Below, one piece after another: positions 17,173 to 27,600 of a stretch of 64,000 bases of DNA. Source of the DNA: Chitinophaga sp. YR627 (GTDB lineage: Bacteria > Bacteroidota > Bacteroidia > Chitinophagales > Chitinophagaceae); NCBI RefSeq assembly GCF_900114995.1, contig NZ_FOUX01000001.1, forward strand, positions 1,116,001 to 1,180,000, given 5' to 3'. The notes below the pieces were generated by a model. It had not been told where the DNA came from, did no database searches, and saw only the letters and a program-made list of their open reading frames with translations. Both the position numbers and the translations under genes were made by a program. Position 1 is the first letter of the stretch; every line of letters starts with the position of its first letter.

Positions 17173-17868
17173 ATGACAGACTATAAACTGGAAGCAGCTA
17201 AAGCGGCTGCATTAATGATCAGCGCCGGACAAACGATCGGTCTCGGAGGTGGTAAAACAATTGCATATCTGGTAGAGCAGCTGGCGGCTCAGCCGGCATT
17301 ACTGGCATCGTTGACTGTTACATCCTCCTCGTTTGATACGACTACATTACTGCATGAAAAAGGATTTAAACTGGTAGCGCCTGCGTTTATTGGCAGACTG
17401 GATCTTTACTTTGATGGTTGTGATGTGTTTGATGCAGATCTGCATGCACTAAAGAGCGGTGGAGGCATTCATGTGATGGAGAAATTGCTGGCTTCAGCAG
17501 CAGATAAGTTTGTGTTACTGGGTGATGAAAGTAAGGCACAGCAGGTGCTGGATACAAAATATCCGCTGGTGATAGAGTTGCTGCCACAGGCACTGGAGAT
17601 TGTAAAACAGAAAATAAAGGCACTGTATCCGCAAACAAGGTTTGTACAACGTATGAGCACGGGTAAGATAGGGGCTTTGATCTCTGATAACGGGAATCTG
17701 CTGGCGGATATTTATTTTGATGCATTCCCTGATCTGGAACAGCTGGATATACAGGTGAAAATGCTGCCGGGAGTAGTGGGACATTCCTTGTTTTATCAGA
17801 TGGCACAGCAGGCCGTGATAGCCGGTTCAGCAGGCGTGAAGTATATATATCCTGCTGTTAACCATTAG
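17173..17868 (+). CDS. rpiA: Ribose-5-phosphate isomerase A
   Basis: 231 residues from the ATG at 17173; the frame runs upstream to a GTG at 17080, but the extra residues are not family-like and the ATG gives the usual start (DYKLEAAKAAALMISAGQTI). Key motifs are GLGGGKTIAYL (family GLGTGST), a substrate-loop DGCDVFDADLHALKSGGG and the conserved LLGDESK. The end MLPGVVGHSLFYQMAQQAVI fits the family. It interconverts ribose-5-phosphate and ribulose-5-phosphate in the pentose phosphate pathway. The GGGK version of the loop is mildly divergent. Confidence 0.9.
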   Translation: MTDYKLEAAKAAALMISAGQTIGLGGGKTIAYLVEQLAAQPALLASLTVTSSSFDTTTLLHEKGFKLVAPAFIGRLDLYFDGCDVFDADLHALKSGGGIHVMEKLLASAADKFVLLGDESKAQQVLDTKYPLVIELLPQALEIVKQKIKALYPQTRFVQRMSTGKIGALISDNGNLLADIYFDAFPDLEQLDIQVKMLPGVVGHSLFYQMAQQAVIAGSAGVKYIYPAVNH

Positions 17869-17905
17869 AAAATGATCAACAGCAGGACAGAAGTAGGTTG
17901 AAAGC

Positions 17906-18949
17906 TTATAATGTAGCCATATCGATCACAAAACGATATTTTACATCGCCTTTTATCATTCTTTCATATGAAGGCATGATATCTTTCATATCGATGATCT
18001 CGATGTCTGACACGATATTGTGTTCGGCACAATAGTCAAGCATTTCCTGTGTTTCCGGAAGTCCGCCGATAGAGGAACCCGCCAGGCTCTTACGTCCGCC
18101 GATGATGCTGAATGCAGCAATCGGAGATGGTTCAGAAGGCACACCTACACAGATCATCACACCGTTTGTCTTCAGCAGACCCAGGTAGTCATTGATGTCG
18201 TGTTTGGCAGATACGGTATCCAGGATGAAATCAAAAGTACCCATCTGCGCCTTGAACTGTGCTTCATCTTTTGTAACCACAAAGTGATGCGCGCCCAGTG
18301 CTTTAGCGTCTGCTTCTTTAGATGCGGAAGTACTCAATACGGTTACTTCAGCGCCGAAGGAAACACCGAACTTAACGGCCATGTGTCCCAGACCACCCAG
18401 ACCAACTACAGCCAGTTTGTGACCTTTACCAACTTTCCAGTATTTCAGCGGAGAGTAGGTAGTGATACCTGCACACAGTAATGGTGCTACAGCTGCCAGG
18501 TTGAGTTTTTCGCTGATCTTGAGTACGAAATCTTCATGTACCACAATGGTATTTGAATAACCACCGTAGGTAGGTGTTTTGTGGTCCTGTTCGGTACCGT
18601 TGTAGGTCTGTGAATGACCATTGGTACAGTATTGTTCCAGTCCGTCTTTACAGTTGTCGCAGGTACGGCAGCTGTCTACCAGGCAACCTACACCTACCAG
18701 GTCACCTACTTTATATTTCTTAACATGAGCGCCCACTTTAGATACCTTACCCACGATCTCGTGGCCAGGCACCATTGGGAAAATGCCGGGGAACCATTCA
18801 TTTCTTATCTGATGCAGGTCAGAGTGACAAACGCCGCAGTATTGTATATCAAATTGTACGTCGTGATTGCCAACATCCCTTCTTTCGAAGTTCCAGGGCG
18901 CTAAATCGGACTCCGGGGTCTGTGCTGCAAACGCTTTCGCTTGAATCAT
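17906..18949 (-). CDS. Zinc-dependent alcohol dehydrogenase (CAD/YahK-like)
   Basis: 347 residues from ATG 18949; a longer frame to a TTG at 18985 is unlikely. The catalytic zinc site is CGVCHSDLH (C38) and GHE (H63, E64); the structural zinc site is CRTCDNCKDGLEQYC (C94, C97, C100, C108). The cofactor motif is VGLGGLGHMAVKF followed by VLSTSASKEADAKALGA; the STS..K pattern is typical of NADP(H)-preferring cinnamyl-alcohol-dehydrogenase-like enzymes. It probably reduces aldehydes. Divergent from the AraC gene at 19226, which is its likely activator. Confidence 0.92.
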   Translation of the reverse strand: MIQAKAFAAQTPESDLAPWNFERRDVGNHDVQFDIQYCGVCHSDLHQIRNEWFPGIFPMVPGHEIVGKVSKVGAHVKKYKVGDLVGVGCLVDSCRTCDNCKDGLEQYCTNGHSQTYNGTEQDHKTPTYGGYSNTIVVHEDFVLKISEKLNLAAVAPLLCAGITTYSPLKYWKVGKGHKLAVVGLGGLGHMAVKFGVSFGAEVTVLSTSASKEADAKALGAHHFVVTKDEAQFKAQMGTFDFILDTVSAKHDINDYLGLLKTNGVMICVGVPSEPSPIAAFSIIGGRKSLAGSSIGGLPETQEMLDYCAEHNIVSDIEIIDMKDIMPSYERMIKGDVKYRFVIDMATL

Positions 18950-19161
18950 GGTAGTAATGTTTTTTAGTATAACTGCACCTGGCAATTAAATGTTTACGTG
19001 TTCTGTTTACGGAGGCAAAATTCAGTTATTAAAAGAATTATCATAGCACTTTACGGTCCATGTTTTTTGACTTTTACGTCCAATGAGCTTTTTTATGCGG
19101 GGCAAATGGCTTGACAAAAAAGGCCACAAGCGATGTCTGGACGTTTTTGCAAATAAATATG

Positions 19162-19173
19162 GACTAATTAGTC
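19162..19173. promoter_or_regulatory. 12-bp palindrome in the ADH/AraC divergent gap
   Basis: GACTAATTAGTC is a perfect palindrome within the 276-bp gap between the alcohol dehydrogenase and AraC genes, 53 bp upstream of the AraC start. It may be an operator, though AraC proteins more often use direct repeats. Confidence 0.35.
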
Positions 19174-19225
19174 ATAAAATGAGTTACTTGTATCGTAACT
19201 TCGTTGCTATCAAATTTTTATAGGA

Positions 19226-20101
19226 TTGAACACAAAGGTATTGAAGATCCCGTTTGGATTGATCTCTGCTCCGCATTATCATAACGCATTGAAACTGGAC
19301 GGATTGTCTATCGTAGAGTCCTGCTCGCATACCAATGCGACCAGTAAAAAGGGGAGTCAGTACCTGGAAGAAGCGATGCTGCTGGTGGTATTGGAAGGGA
19401 CAAACGTGATCACACACGGGAAGATGGAATATGTGATAAAGAAGAACGAGATGATCCTGATGAAGAAGGCCTCTCAGATCAACTACGACAAGATCGGTAA
19501 TCCGGAGATGGGCTATCTGTATGAAAGTATGATGTTTTTCCTGAAAGAAGAGTTCATTATCGATTTTATAAAAATGGCCAGGATTGAGTCTGTGGAAACC
19601 GCAGAAGCTGCCAGGATCTGTCCGAAGCCTGTGAATGACCGCCTATTGAAATTCTTTGAGTCAGTAAAGCCTTACTTTCATGATCAGGAACAGATCGATG
19701 GTGGATTGATCCGCCTGAAGATGCTGGAGCTGTTATATGACCTGACCAGTACCGACAGGAATCTGTTGCAGCAATTGTTACAGCTGAAACAGCAGGTTTA
19801 TGCAGATATTCCTACTGTGGTGGAGGAGAATTATGCCAATCCGATCTCACTTAATGACCTGGCTTACCTGTGCGGCCGAAGTCTGAGTAGTTTTAAGCGC
19901 GATTTTCATGCTATTTACCATACGACACCTGCAGCCTGGATCCGTCAGAAACGCCTCACAAAAGCCAGGGAAATGCTGGCGACGGGTATGAGTGTGAAGG
20001 ATGTGTGTTATTCCCTTGGATTTGAGAGCAGCGCGCACTTTTCCCGATTGTTTAAGGCGCATTTTGGTCAGTCGCCTTCTGCGAGTAAACAGTTGATATA
20101 G
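19226..20101 (+). CDS. AraC-family transcriptional regulator
   Basis: About 291 residues. Residues 1-165 form a sensing domain of the type with YVIKKNEMILMKKASQINYD; residues about 185-288 form the double helix-turn-helix (LNDLAYLCGRSLSSFKRDFH, then VCYSLGFESSAHFSRLFKAH). The N-terminal start is uncertain: a TTG at 19226 is the first candidate and no in-frame ATG lies before the conserved cupin region. It is divergent from the alcohol dehydrogenase gene, a typical activator-enzyme arrangement. Confidence 0.88.
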   Translation: MNTKVLKIPFGLISAPHYHNALKLDGLSIVESCSHTNATSKKGSQYLEEAMLLVVLEGTNVITHGKMEYVIKKNEMILMKKASQINYDKIGNPEMGYLYESMMFFLKEEFIIDFIKMARIESVETAEAARICPKPVNDRLLKFFESVKPYFHDQEQIDGGLIRLKMLELLYDLTSTDRNLLQQLLQLKQQVYADIPTVVEENYANPISLNDLAYLCGRSLSSFKRDFHAIYHTTPAAWIRQKRLTKAREMLATGMSVKDVCYSLGFESSAHFSRLFKAHFGQSPSASKQLI

Positions 20102-20158
20102 ACTATATACCTCACTTTAATAGGGATAAAATATTAAATTTGCTAATAATTTATCCCT

Positions 20159-20869
20159 ATGTCCCAATACCTTACTTTCCGTAAACTGGAGTCCGAAGAA
20201 GAAGCCCAGGCTATCCGGCAGCTACTGACAGCGCACGATATTCCCAGTGAACTGGAAATCAACAAAGCCTTACTGGATACCACCTTTATTGGTCAGCAAT
20301 TTGACCCGCCTTACCGTGTGAAGATACCGGCAGACATGTTTACCAAAGCAGAGGCATTGGTACGTAATTCAGTGGCTATCAATTTGGAGGGCGTGGAACC
20401 TGATTATTATCTGCTTTCTTTTACCAGGGAGGAATTGCTGGAAGTTGTTGAGAAGAAGGATGAGTGGGGTAATTACGATTATGCGCTGGCGTTGCACCTG
20501 CTGAAGGATAAAGGAGTTGTATTGACGGAGAACGATCTGCAACAGATTGACAAGCGCCGGGTTTCAATATTGTCAAAACCAGAAGAAGGCAATCGGTTCT
20601 GGATCTTTATAGGTTACTTTTCTGCCGCATTTGGTGGTGCGCTGGGTATGTTTATTGGCGTATTTATGTTACGTACCCAAAAGACCTTACCCGATGGTAC
20701 CAGGGTTTATGCATTCGGGGAAGGTGCGCGTAAACATGGAAAGTATATATTGATCACAGGGGTAACGGCCCTGGCATTTGCGATATTCCCTTTATTGTCC
20801 ATGGGCATTACCCTGCCAGTAGGGCTGTTGATATACGGTATATTTGCCTTGACACAGGTACATTTCTAA
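20159..20869 (+). CDS. DUF2007-like membrane protein
   Basis: 236 residues. The N-terminal 75 residues (YLTFRKLESEEEAQAIRQLL then IPSELEINKALLDTTFIG) resemble the DUF2007 putative signal-transducing domain. A middle helical region follows, then two hydrophobic helices at about 145-167 and 195-232. No catalytic motif is seen. The role is unknown; DUF2007 domains are often fused to other small modules. It is followed by a strong terminator. Confidence 0.65.
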   Translation: MSQYLTFRKLESEEEAQAIRQLLTAHDIPSELEINKALLDTTFIGQQFDPPYRVKIPADMFTKAEALVRNSVAINLEGVEPDYYLLSFTREELLEVVEKKDEWGNYDYALALHLLKDKGVVLTENDLQQIDKRRVSILSKPEEGNRFWIFIGYFSAAFGGALGMFIGVFMLRTQKTLPDGTRVYAFGEGARKHGKYILITGVTALAFAIFPLLSMGITLPVGLLIYGIFALTQVHF

Positions 20870-20879
20870 AGATCATAAG

Positions 20880-20912
20880 ACCGGGGATGTTTTACGAAAA
20901 AACAGCCCCGGT
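20880..20912. terminator. Bidirectional intrinsic terminator
   Basis: ACCGGGG (20880-20886) pairs with CCCCGGT (20906-20912), and inside it TGTTTT pairs with AAAACA, around a 5-nt loop with one A/G mismatch. It lies between two convergent genes. Confidence 0.75.
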
Positions 20913-20924
20913 TATTATAAAAGC

Positions 20925-21245
20925 CTATGTGTTTTGTGTCCTTGTTTCTTCCCTTGTAATAAACTGTACGCTGGTGCCGGGTCTGGCCAGTGCGACCTCA
21001 TTAAAGCCCAGTCCACTCAGGTCATTAGACCAGATAATCCTTCCATCAGTAGCATCCAGTGCATAAATGCGGCCGGAGCAACCAGCGAAGATCTTATCTC
21101 CTTCGATCAGTACGCTTACGTCTGAACCATAAGAACCTCCAAGTATTCCCTGACGTAATTTGGTACGCCATACTTCCTGACCGTCATTGGTCCGGATAGC
21201 TGCCACGGAGCCGTTGCAGCCGATGATCAGTGTGTCTTGTTGCAT
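20925..21245 (-). CDS. Short PQQ-like beta-propeller repeat protein
   Basis: 106 residues holding about two PQQ-type blades: VAAIRTNDGQEVWRTKLRQG and IYALDATDGRIIWSNDLSGL. Full propellers need seven or eight blades, so this is either a fragment or a subunit that must oligomerise. There is no signal peptide. It starts 23 bp downstream of the dihydroxyacetone kinase stop on the same strand, so co-transcription is possible. Confidence 0.6.
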   Translation of the reverse strand: MQQDTLIIGCNGSVAAIRTNDGQEVWRTKLRQGILGGSYGSDVSVLIEGDKIFAGCSGRIYALDATDGRIIWSNDLSGLGFNEVALARPGTSVQFITREETRTQNT

Positions 21246-21268
21246 AGATATAAATTAGGAAATGAGTG

Positions 21269-22891
21269 TTATTGTGCAGCAACATACTCGAAAACCCTGG
21301 CAATCACCTCAGCTCCCGGATCAGGGATATCTCTCAATGTATTTTCCGCCAGATAAGAAGAACGGCCGAATTTTGTATTGAGGATTCTTTTGGTGCTTTC
21401 AGTCCCTTCACGTGCCTGTAAAGCGGCTTGTGTTACAGATATATCTAAAGCGGCAAAAGCAGGTTCCAGTGCATCTATCATTGTTCTGTCCCCGACTTTC
21501 GCGCCACCAAAATGTTTTACGCTTTGTAGTCCTGCGGATAATGCCTTCCCAAGATCTGCTTCTTCCGCATATGCACTGCCTGCTGCTGTGAAAAGAATGG
21601 ATAATAGTACACCACTGGAACCACCGGCTTGTCTTGCCATCAGCCGGCCGATAGTTGTGAGGAGTTTATCCGTTTCATTCAGCGGTAGCTGGTCAAGATG
21701 GGTAAGTATCAGTTTCCCTGCCAGTGCAAAGGTAGAACCGGCGTCTCCGTCTCCGACTTTCGCATCCAGCGTGTTGATCTCTGTTTCGATACTCACCAGC
21801 AGACTGCCAATACCCTGTATCAGCGATCGCACAGCTGCATTGGAGGAGACAGGGTATTGAATGGTAGGCGGCAATGCCGGACTTTCCACCGTCAGTGGTG
21901 TTATTTTAAAGCGGTGCAGCTGCCATGCTGATGGTTCTGCATAAGATACCAGCAGGCGTTCCAGTTCGTCAGATAACTGCAATACCGATATGGAGAAACC
22001 ATTCATGTTGATGGAAGACATCATAGGGGAGGGACCGATGAGATAATCCACCTGGGAGGCAAAGGTACTCTTCCGGAAGGAATTGACGAGCAGGCCCATT
22101 TCCACCGGACTGACACCGCCCATATTATTAAAGAGCAGTGCATAACGGCTGTCGGGTACAGGTAAACTTTCCTGCAGCTTTTTCACCACGATCTCCATCA
22201 GTTTATCCGCTTGCTCATATGGAATGACATCGATACCTGGTTCACCATGGATGCCTAAGCCCAGTTCTACCTGATCGTCCTGTAAACGGGAATGGAATTC
22301 CTGTCCCAACTGCCTGTATTCTGACAATGACAAACCGATAGAAGCGATCTGTCCGGCAACGGTATGTGCAATACGGGTTACTGCTTCCAGTGAACCGCCT
22401 TCTTCTGCCAGTTGCCCGGCTATTTTATGAACAAACAGTGTTCCCGCCAGTCCTCTTCTGTGTACTTCTTTACCAAGCGCAATGTCATCTCCCACGATCA
22501 GTGTTTCGACATTATAGCCTAAGGCACGGGCCTGTTCTGCTGCCAGACCGAAATTCAGTCTGTCGCCGGTATAATTCTTTATAATAAGCAAACATCCTGC
22601 TGGTCCGGTAACCGCCAGAATCGCAGATAACACTGCATCCACAGAAGGAGAAGCGAAGATATCGCCACAGATAGCAGCAGTCAGCATACCCTTGCCCACA
22701 AACCCCGCATGCGCGGGTTCATGTCCGGAACCACCACCTGAAATAACGGCTACTTTCGACTTATCCCAGTCTTTTCGTACGACCACGCGTACCTGCGGAA
22801 AACTATCCAGTTTGGCCAACCTGGGATTGGTTAACAGGCCATCAATTGATTCATTTACGATCTGGTCAACTTCATTTATAAAAAACTTCAT
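21269..22891 (-). CDS. Dihydroxyacetone kinase, DhaK-DhaL fusion (ATP type)
   Basis: 540 residues. The DhaK domain (1-325) has SGGGSGHEPAHAGFVGKGML and H215 in GLGIHGEPG, the residue that binds dihydroxyacetone covalently as a hemiaminal. The DhaL nucleotide domain (about 350-540) shows DAKVGDGDAGSTF with the Mg-binding aspartates and RQAGGSSGVL. The fusion is the ATP-dependent single-chain type, which phosphorylates dihydroxyacetone or glyceraldehyde and does not use the PTS. No glycerol dehydrogenase or transport gene adjoins it. Confidence 0.93.
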   Translation of the reverse strand: MKFFINEVDQIVNESIDGLLTNPRLAKLDSFPQVRVVVRKDWDKSKVAVISGGGSGHEPAHAGFVGKGMLTAAICGDIFASPSVDAVLSAILAVTGPAGCLLIIKNYTGDRLNFGLAAEQARALGYNVETLIVGDDIALGKEVHRRGLAGTLFVHKIAGQLAEEGGSLEAVTRIAHTVAGQIASIGLSLSEYRQLGQEFHSRLQDDQVELGLGIHGEPGIDVIPYEQADKLMEIVVKKLQESLPVPDSRYALLFNNMGGVSPVEMGLLVNSFRKSTFASQVDYLIGPSPMMSSINMNGFSISVLQLSDELERLLVSYAEPSAWQLHRFKITPLTVESPALPPTIQYPVSSNAAVRSLIQGIGSLLVSIETEINTLDAKVGDGDAGSTFALAGKLILTHLDQLPLNETDKLLTTIGRLMARQAGGSSGVLLSILFTAAGSAYAEEADLGKALSAGLQSVKHFGGAKVGDRTMIDALEPAFAALDISVTQAALQAREGTESTKRILNTKFGRSSYLAENTLRDIPDPGAEVIARVFEYVAAQ

Positions 22892-23070
22892 AATCTTTCT
22901 TTTCAGAGGGTTATGTCCTGTAATCTTATCTTAAAATAAGAATAAAATTACCGATAACAATGAGTTAAGCTATTGTAATAATTATGGATTCTCTTTGACA
23001 TATGCCATACCCTGTTCCGGACGGCTGGAAAGAGTGGTAGCTGATGGGGTATTTTACTTACATTTAATCC

Positions 23071-23856
23071 ATGATGTTCTATACAATCGGTTTAATGCTA
23101 TTCAGCCTGGTCATTGTTCTTTATATGCGCCGCAAGAAGGAAAAACAGGCAAAAGAGCAGACCCTGGCAGGTATTTACAGGACTTTACTGAATGACCATA
23201 TCCGTTATTATCAGCTCCTGGAGGATAAGGAAAAGGTACGGTTTGAAACACTGGTCAACGAGTTCCTTCAATACGTGCGTATTGAAGGAGTAGGTACGGA
23301 AGTCACTGATCTGGATAAAGTATATGTCGCTGCGAGTGCAGTAGTACCCATCTTTGGTTTTCCTGACTGGAAATATCGTAATCTCACCAACGTGATCCTT
23401 TACCCGGATACTTTCGATCACAATTTTCAGTTTGAAGGAGATGAGCGGAATATATTGGGAATGGTAGGTTCCGGTTATATGAACGGACAAATGTTATTGT
23501 CCAGAGCAGCTTTGACAAAAGCGTTTTCTGATTCACCCGGTACAGAACATACGGCTATCCATGAATTTGTACATCTGCTGGATATGTCAGATGGTGCGAC
23601 GGATGGCATACCTGAAAATCTGATGCGGCATGAATATACTGTTCCCTGGCTGAAAATGATGCATGAGGAAATGCGGCGTATAGAACAGGGAAGATCGGAT
23701 ATCAATCCTTATGCATTGACAAATGAAGCGGAATTTCTGGCAGTGGCTTCGGAATATTTCTTTCAGAAACCAGAACGCTTCAAGCAGCATCATCCCGAAA
23801 TGTATGCACAGATGAGCCGGATCTTTGGTCAGACGCCACCAGAAACTGGCAACTGA
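23071..23856 (+). CDS. mtfA: MtfA-like zinc metallopeptidase
   Basis: 261 residues. A membrane helix (residues 3-20) precedes a cytosolic or periplasmic MtfA/gluzincin domain. The zinc site is HEFVH (164-168) in TAIHEFVHLLD, with NEAEFLAVASEYFFQKP carrying the third ligand and the C-terminal PERFKQHHPEMYAQMSRIF typical of the family. E. coli MtfA is a peptidase activated by the repressor Mlc in sugar regulation; Bacteroidota homologues are uncharacterised. The first of two adjacent ATG codons (23071) is taken. Confidence 0.88.
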   Translation: MMFYTIGLMLFSLVIVLYMRRKKEKQAKEQTLAGIYRTLLNDHIRYYQLLEDKEKVRFETLVNEFLQYVRIEGVGTEVTDLDKVYVAASAVVPIFGFPDWKYRNLTNVILYPDTFDHNFQFEGDERNILGMVGSGYMNGQMLLSRAALTKAFSDSPGTEHTAIHEFVHLLDMSDGATDGIPENLMRHEYTVPWLKMMHEEMRRIEQGRSDINPYALTNEAEFLAVASEYFFQKPERFKQHHPEMYAQMSRIFGQTPPETGN

Positions 23857-23871
23857 TATTTCACAAAAATA

Positions 23872-23903
23872 AAGACCTGGGAAAGTTTGTTTTCCCAGGT
23901 CTT
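23872..23903. terminator. Bidirectional intrinsic terminator
   Basis: AAGACCTGGGAAA (23872-23884) pairs perfectly with TTTCCCAGGTCTT (23891-23903) around a 6-nt loop. It separates the convergent mtfA and alkyltransferase-like genes. Confidence 0.8.
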
Positions 23904-23937
23904 GTAGCTGTATATGGAGGATCAGCAGTAAGGCTGT

Positions 23938-24252
23938 TTATAGTTCACTGGATGGATCCCAGAATAACTTTCTGAAGTTAACTACTTTATCATTTTTTAC
24001 CTCAACGCCTTCTTTCTCCAGTAGCTTTCTACGGGTTGCAATACCGCCGGGTTCTCCTGTCAGTTGTCCCTGACTGTTCACTACCCGTTGTGCAGGTACT
24101 TTCTTACCGCATACGCCCATCGCATGACCGACCATGCGGGAGTAGTTGGCCATCCCTAACGCTTTGGCGATGGCGCCATAAGAGGTGACACGTCCTTTGG
24201 GAACCAGGCTGGCGATTTCGTAGACGAGCTTATTGAAGTCCGGGTCTGTCAT
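23938..24252 (-). CDS. Alkyltransferase-like protein (MGMT family, no active Cys)
   Basis: 104 residues, the MGMT DNA-binding domain only. The helix-turn-helix and Arg finger are present (TSYGAIAKALG, SRMVGHAM). The active-site PCHRV of alkylguanine transferases is PAQRV here, so the nucleophilic Cys is Ala54. That defines the alkyltransferase-like (ATL) class, which binds O6-alkylguanine, flips it out and marks the lesion for nucleotide excision repair. Confidence 0.9.
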   Translation of the reverse strand: MTDPDFNKLVYEIASLVPKGRVTSYGAIAKALGMANYSRMVGHAMGVCGKKVPAQRVVNSQGQLTGEPGGIATRRKLLEKEGVEVKNDKVVNFRKLFWDPSSEL

Positions 24253-24278
24253 AAACGGGCAGTTTTAAGGCCCTAAAG

Positions 24279-24668
24279 TTAATCTTCTTCTTCCTCATCT
24301 TCATCGTCGCCTTCATACAGTATGTAATCAGGGTTTAAATCATGCTTTTGAATGAAATCATCTTCCCAGTCAAGATAAGTATCCATGGGAAGGATCTCAT
24401 AGCTACCCAGCGCAGGATCTTCCAGATCTCTCAGCATATTGTAGGCAAAGTCAAAGATGGTCAGATGATCCAGTAATGCCATTTGGTTGAAGTCTTTCGG
24501 CGGGAAATTTTCCATATTGAGATGCCCGCTTTTCCCAATGATATCACTGGCAGCGGTATCAGACTTACCGAAGAATTGCTGCAAACATGCTTTCAGGATC
24601 ACCAGATAGGTTTCCGGGTCGAAGATGATGATATCACCTGATTCACTACTGTATGTTATATTACTCAT
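24279..24668 (-). CDS. Putative Rhs toxin immunity protein
   Basis: 129 residues, acidic, ending in an all Asp/Glu tail (EGDDEDEEEED). Its start lies 1 bp from the stop of the Rhs toxin gene on the same strand, the standard place for a cognate immunity gene. No family is recognised, which is common for immunity proteins. The assignment is by context: it should bind and block the toxin tip. Confidence 0.65.
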   Translation of the reverse strand: MSNITYSSESGDIIIFDPETYLVILKACLQQFFGKSDTAASDIIGKSGHLNMENFPPKDFNQMALLDHLTIFDFAYNMLRDLEDPALGSYEILPMDTYLDWEDDFIQKHDLNPDYILYEGDDEDEEEED

Positions 24669-24669
24669 T

Positions 24670-27600
24670 TTATACGCAACCTTTTAAGAATTGATCAAAG
24701 AGTTTTGCCGCCTTGTCTGTGAAGATGGCCAGCTGATGTCCGAGTCTGCCGTCCGGCTGTAATTTTACAGGTTTCGACTTACCTGCTTTTTTACTGGCCT
24801 TGAGGGCTATCATGGGTCCTTCTACACCGTCAAAGTCATGTGCCAGTGTACCGGCTCTTCCCTGTTTAACATAGTCGGCCCATTCATCTGAAGCACTGTC
24901 AAACGTTTTAATATTCAGCTTAGCCAGTTCGCTTTCCGGTATATCATAATGGATCACAGAACCACCGTTTCTTACCCAGCTACGTGCCTGGTCCAGGTCA
25001 TTGGTGACGTAGAAACCACCCTGACCAGAAGGGTTGAAATCGAGGTTAGGTCTTCCTGTTGAGGGATCAACCCCGCCTAATACTCCTTTTGTTGCCCCCG
25101 GACTGGAAGTAGCGTGATAGAAGTCTACCAGGCCAAATGGGTCCAGTATGAGGGTCGGGCATCTGGAATATTCATAGAAGCGGCTGCCGCCTTCGAGTCT
25201 GATCGGGTCCTGACTGATATAGAGTCCTTCCAGCGGACTAAAATACCGGAAACGGTTATAGTATAAACCCGTTTCGGCGTCTTCATACTGTCCCTGCTGG
25301 CGGAATGGAATGAAGTCACTGGCGCCGGCTAACTTACGTACCTTTCCATAAATATCCAATTCAGCTTCCCATACCTTTTCACCAGCTGCATCGTATGCTT
25401 CCGCAGGTGTACCCAGGTAATCGGAAAGAATGGAATAGTGGGAGTCTTTTGTCAGCCGGGCGACTGGTATCAGCGTACCTTCTTCAAATATCCAGGTAAT
25501 CATATTTTCGGGAGGTACGGGTTCGGGATGCTGTTGCCGTACATCTCCCAGTTCGTCAATTTCAATCACAGGCCGCTCGCTGGCAGGATAATGCCATTGA
25601 TGGAGTGTGACATTGCCATCCCATACAAAGCGCGTAATCTGGCCTTTATATTGCTTTTCTATGCGTCGTCCCAGTGCATCATAACGGAACTCCACGACTT
25701 TGTTGTCCGGACGGGTTACTTTCTTTAGCATGCCATTACCATACCACTCGTATTGCCATATAGCGTTAGTAGCGTTCAGATCTATCTTTTTTACCAGGAA
25801 GCCTTCCTCGTCATAGATAAAACGGGCAGTTGTGCTTTCTGCCAGTTTACCGCCAGGACCGTATTGACGATCATTCCGGGCTTGTGTACGATAAATATTC
25901 CCTGTTTTATCAGGCAGACGATAGTCATACTGACCGTCTTCGTATTGAGCCCAGGTGAGATTACCTGTATCGTCATGGCTGTATTTAACGACTCCATGGG
26001 TGATGCCATTGACGATCTGTTTCAGCTGCTGAGCAGCATCCCAGTTATAGTGTCTGCGTCGTGTGCTGTTGCCACCAACAGTCGCAACATGGCTTTCTGG
26101 CAGTCCCAGATGGTTGTATGTTCGTTTACTTTCTAATCCACCGGGCAGTATACGTTCGATTTCCAGTCCCTGGATATTCCGCAGGATCGTTGTATGCCAT
26201 GGATGAATCGATCCTTCCACGTTTGCCTGCATACCGGTGACTTCTCCCAATGGATTACGTGCTATAAGAATATCGGCTCCCAGGCTGCTTTGTACCTGCT
26301 GACGGCGATTGTGTTTGTCATAGGTACTGCTGACCGTAAACTCATTCTGGTATTCCTGTACAATACGTCCCATCGCGTCGCGTTGCAACCTGACCGTGCT
26401 ATGTTCATTCATCGCTTCTGTCAGCTGACCATTCCGGTCGTAGCTATAGGTGGCCCAGCTGCCATCACTATGTTCTGCCCGGGTGACGCGGCCGTTGAAA
26501 TCGTATTCATATTCTGTCCAGCGCCGGTTGGGACGTTCGGTTCTGATCACTTTGCCAGCTGCATCGCGGTGGTAATGCCTTTGTATGCCATCGAAGCCGG
26601 TTTCATGGATAATGTCTCCACGGCCGTTTCGTCCCAGACGATATATTTCTCCTTTTTCGTTGATCAGACTGGTCAGCTGTTCTGCATTGTTATACAGGAA
26701 ATGGATCTTAGCGCCATTCTCTTCCCGCATCCTTACACTGCCCAACGGCGTATATGCAAAGCGCAGGTGCCGGTTCCTGTCTCTGGCTTCCAATACTTCG
26801 TTATAAGCATTGTATTGCAGCTGCAACTGGTTTCCATCGGAGTATAAGATCTCCGTAGCACGACCCAGCAGATCATAACGGAAGTGCTGCTCCTGTTGCA
26901 GGGGATTGACGGCATGGATACATTGTCCCCAGGCATCGTATTGCCAGGTGGAGCGTCCTCCATTCTGCAGGACGAGCGCCGTAATGTTGTGGTCTTCGTC
27001 ATATTCCAGCAGGGTGCTGTTGCGCTGTCTGTCTTCTACCTTCACCAGCAGCTTTTGTGCATTGTAACTGAAGATACTCATTCTGCCATCCGCTTCTGTA
27101 AAACTGTGCAGGAGTCCCTTTAACGGACCTTCCTCATAATACACATAGGAGCGGCTGCCACCCTGTGCATCTACGCTGAGCAGGAGCCGGTCTTCCTCAT
27201 CATAGTTGAAGGACACCGTACTGCCATCCGGGTGTATGATACGGGTGCGGTTGCCTTTTTCGTCATAGGCATAACCGGTTACATTGGCCTCCTCATCTAT
27301 CTCCCGATAGATCTCGGCGTCTTCTGTATATGCTGTAAACCGCGAGTTACCCAGCGGGTCTTTTATCTGTGTCACCAGATAGTCTGGTGTATAGTAGTAA
27401 GTAGTGGTTTGTCCGAGGGCATTTGTTACCAGGTTATAACCTTCTTTGGGGTTGTATTCAATCCATCCTTCCAGTACGCCTTCGTCTCCCCAGGTATGCA
27501 CACAACGTCCCTGACTATCATATTCCCAATAAAAGCTTTGTCCGTTGCGGTCTGTTTTTTTCGTCATCAGGTGCTGATGATATTGTATCCGGGTAGCCTG

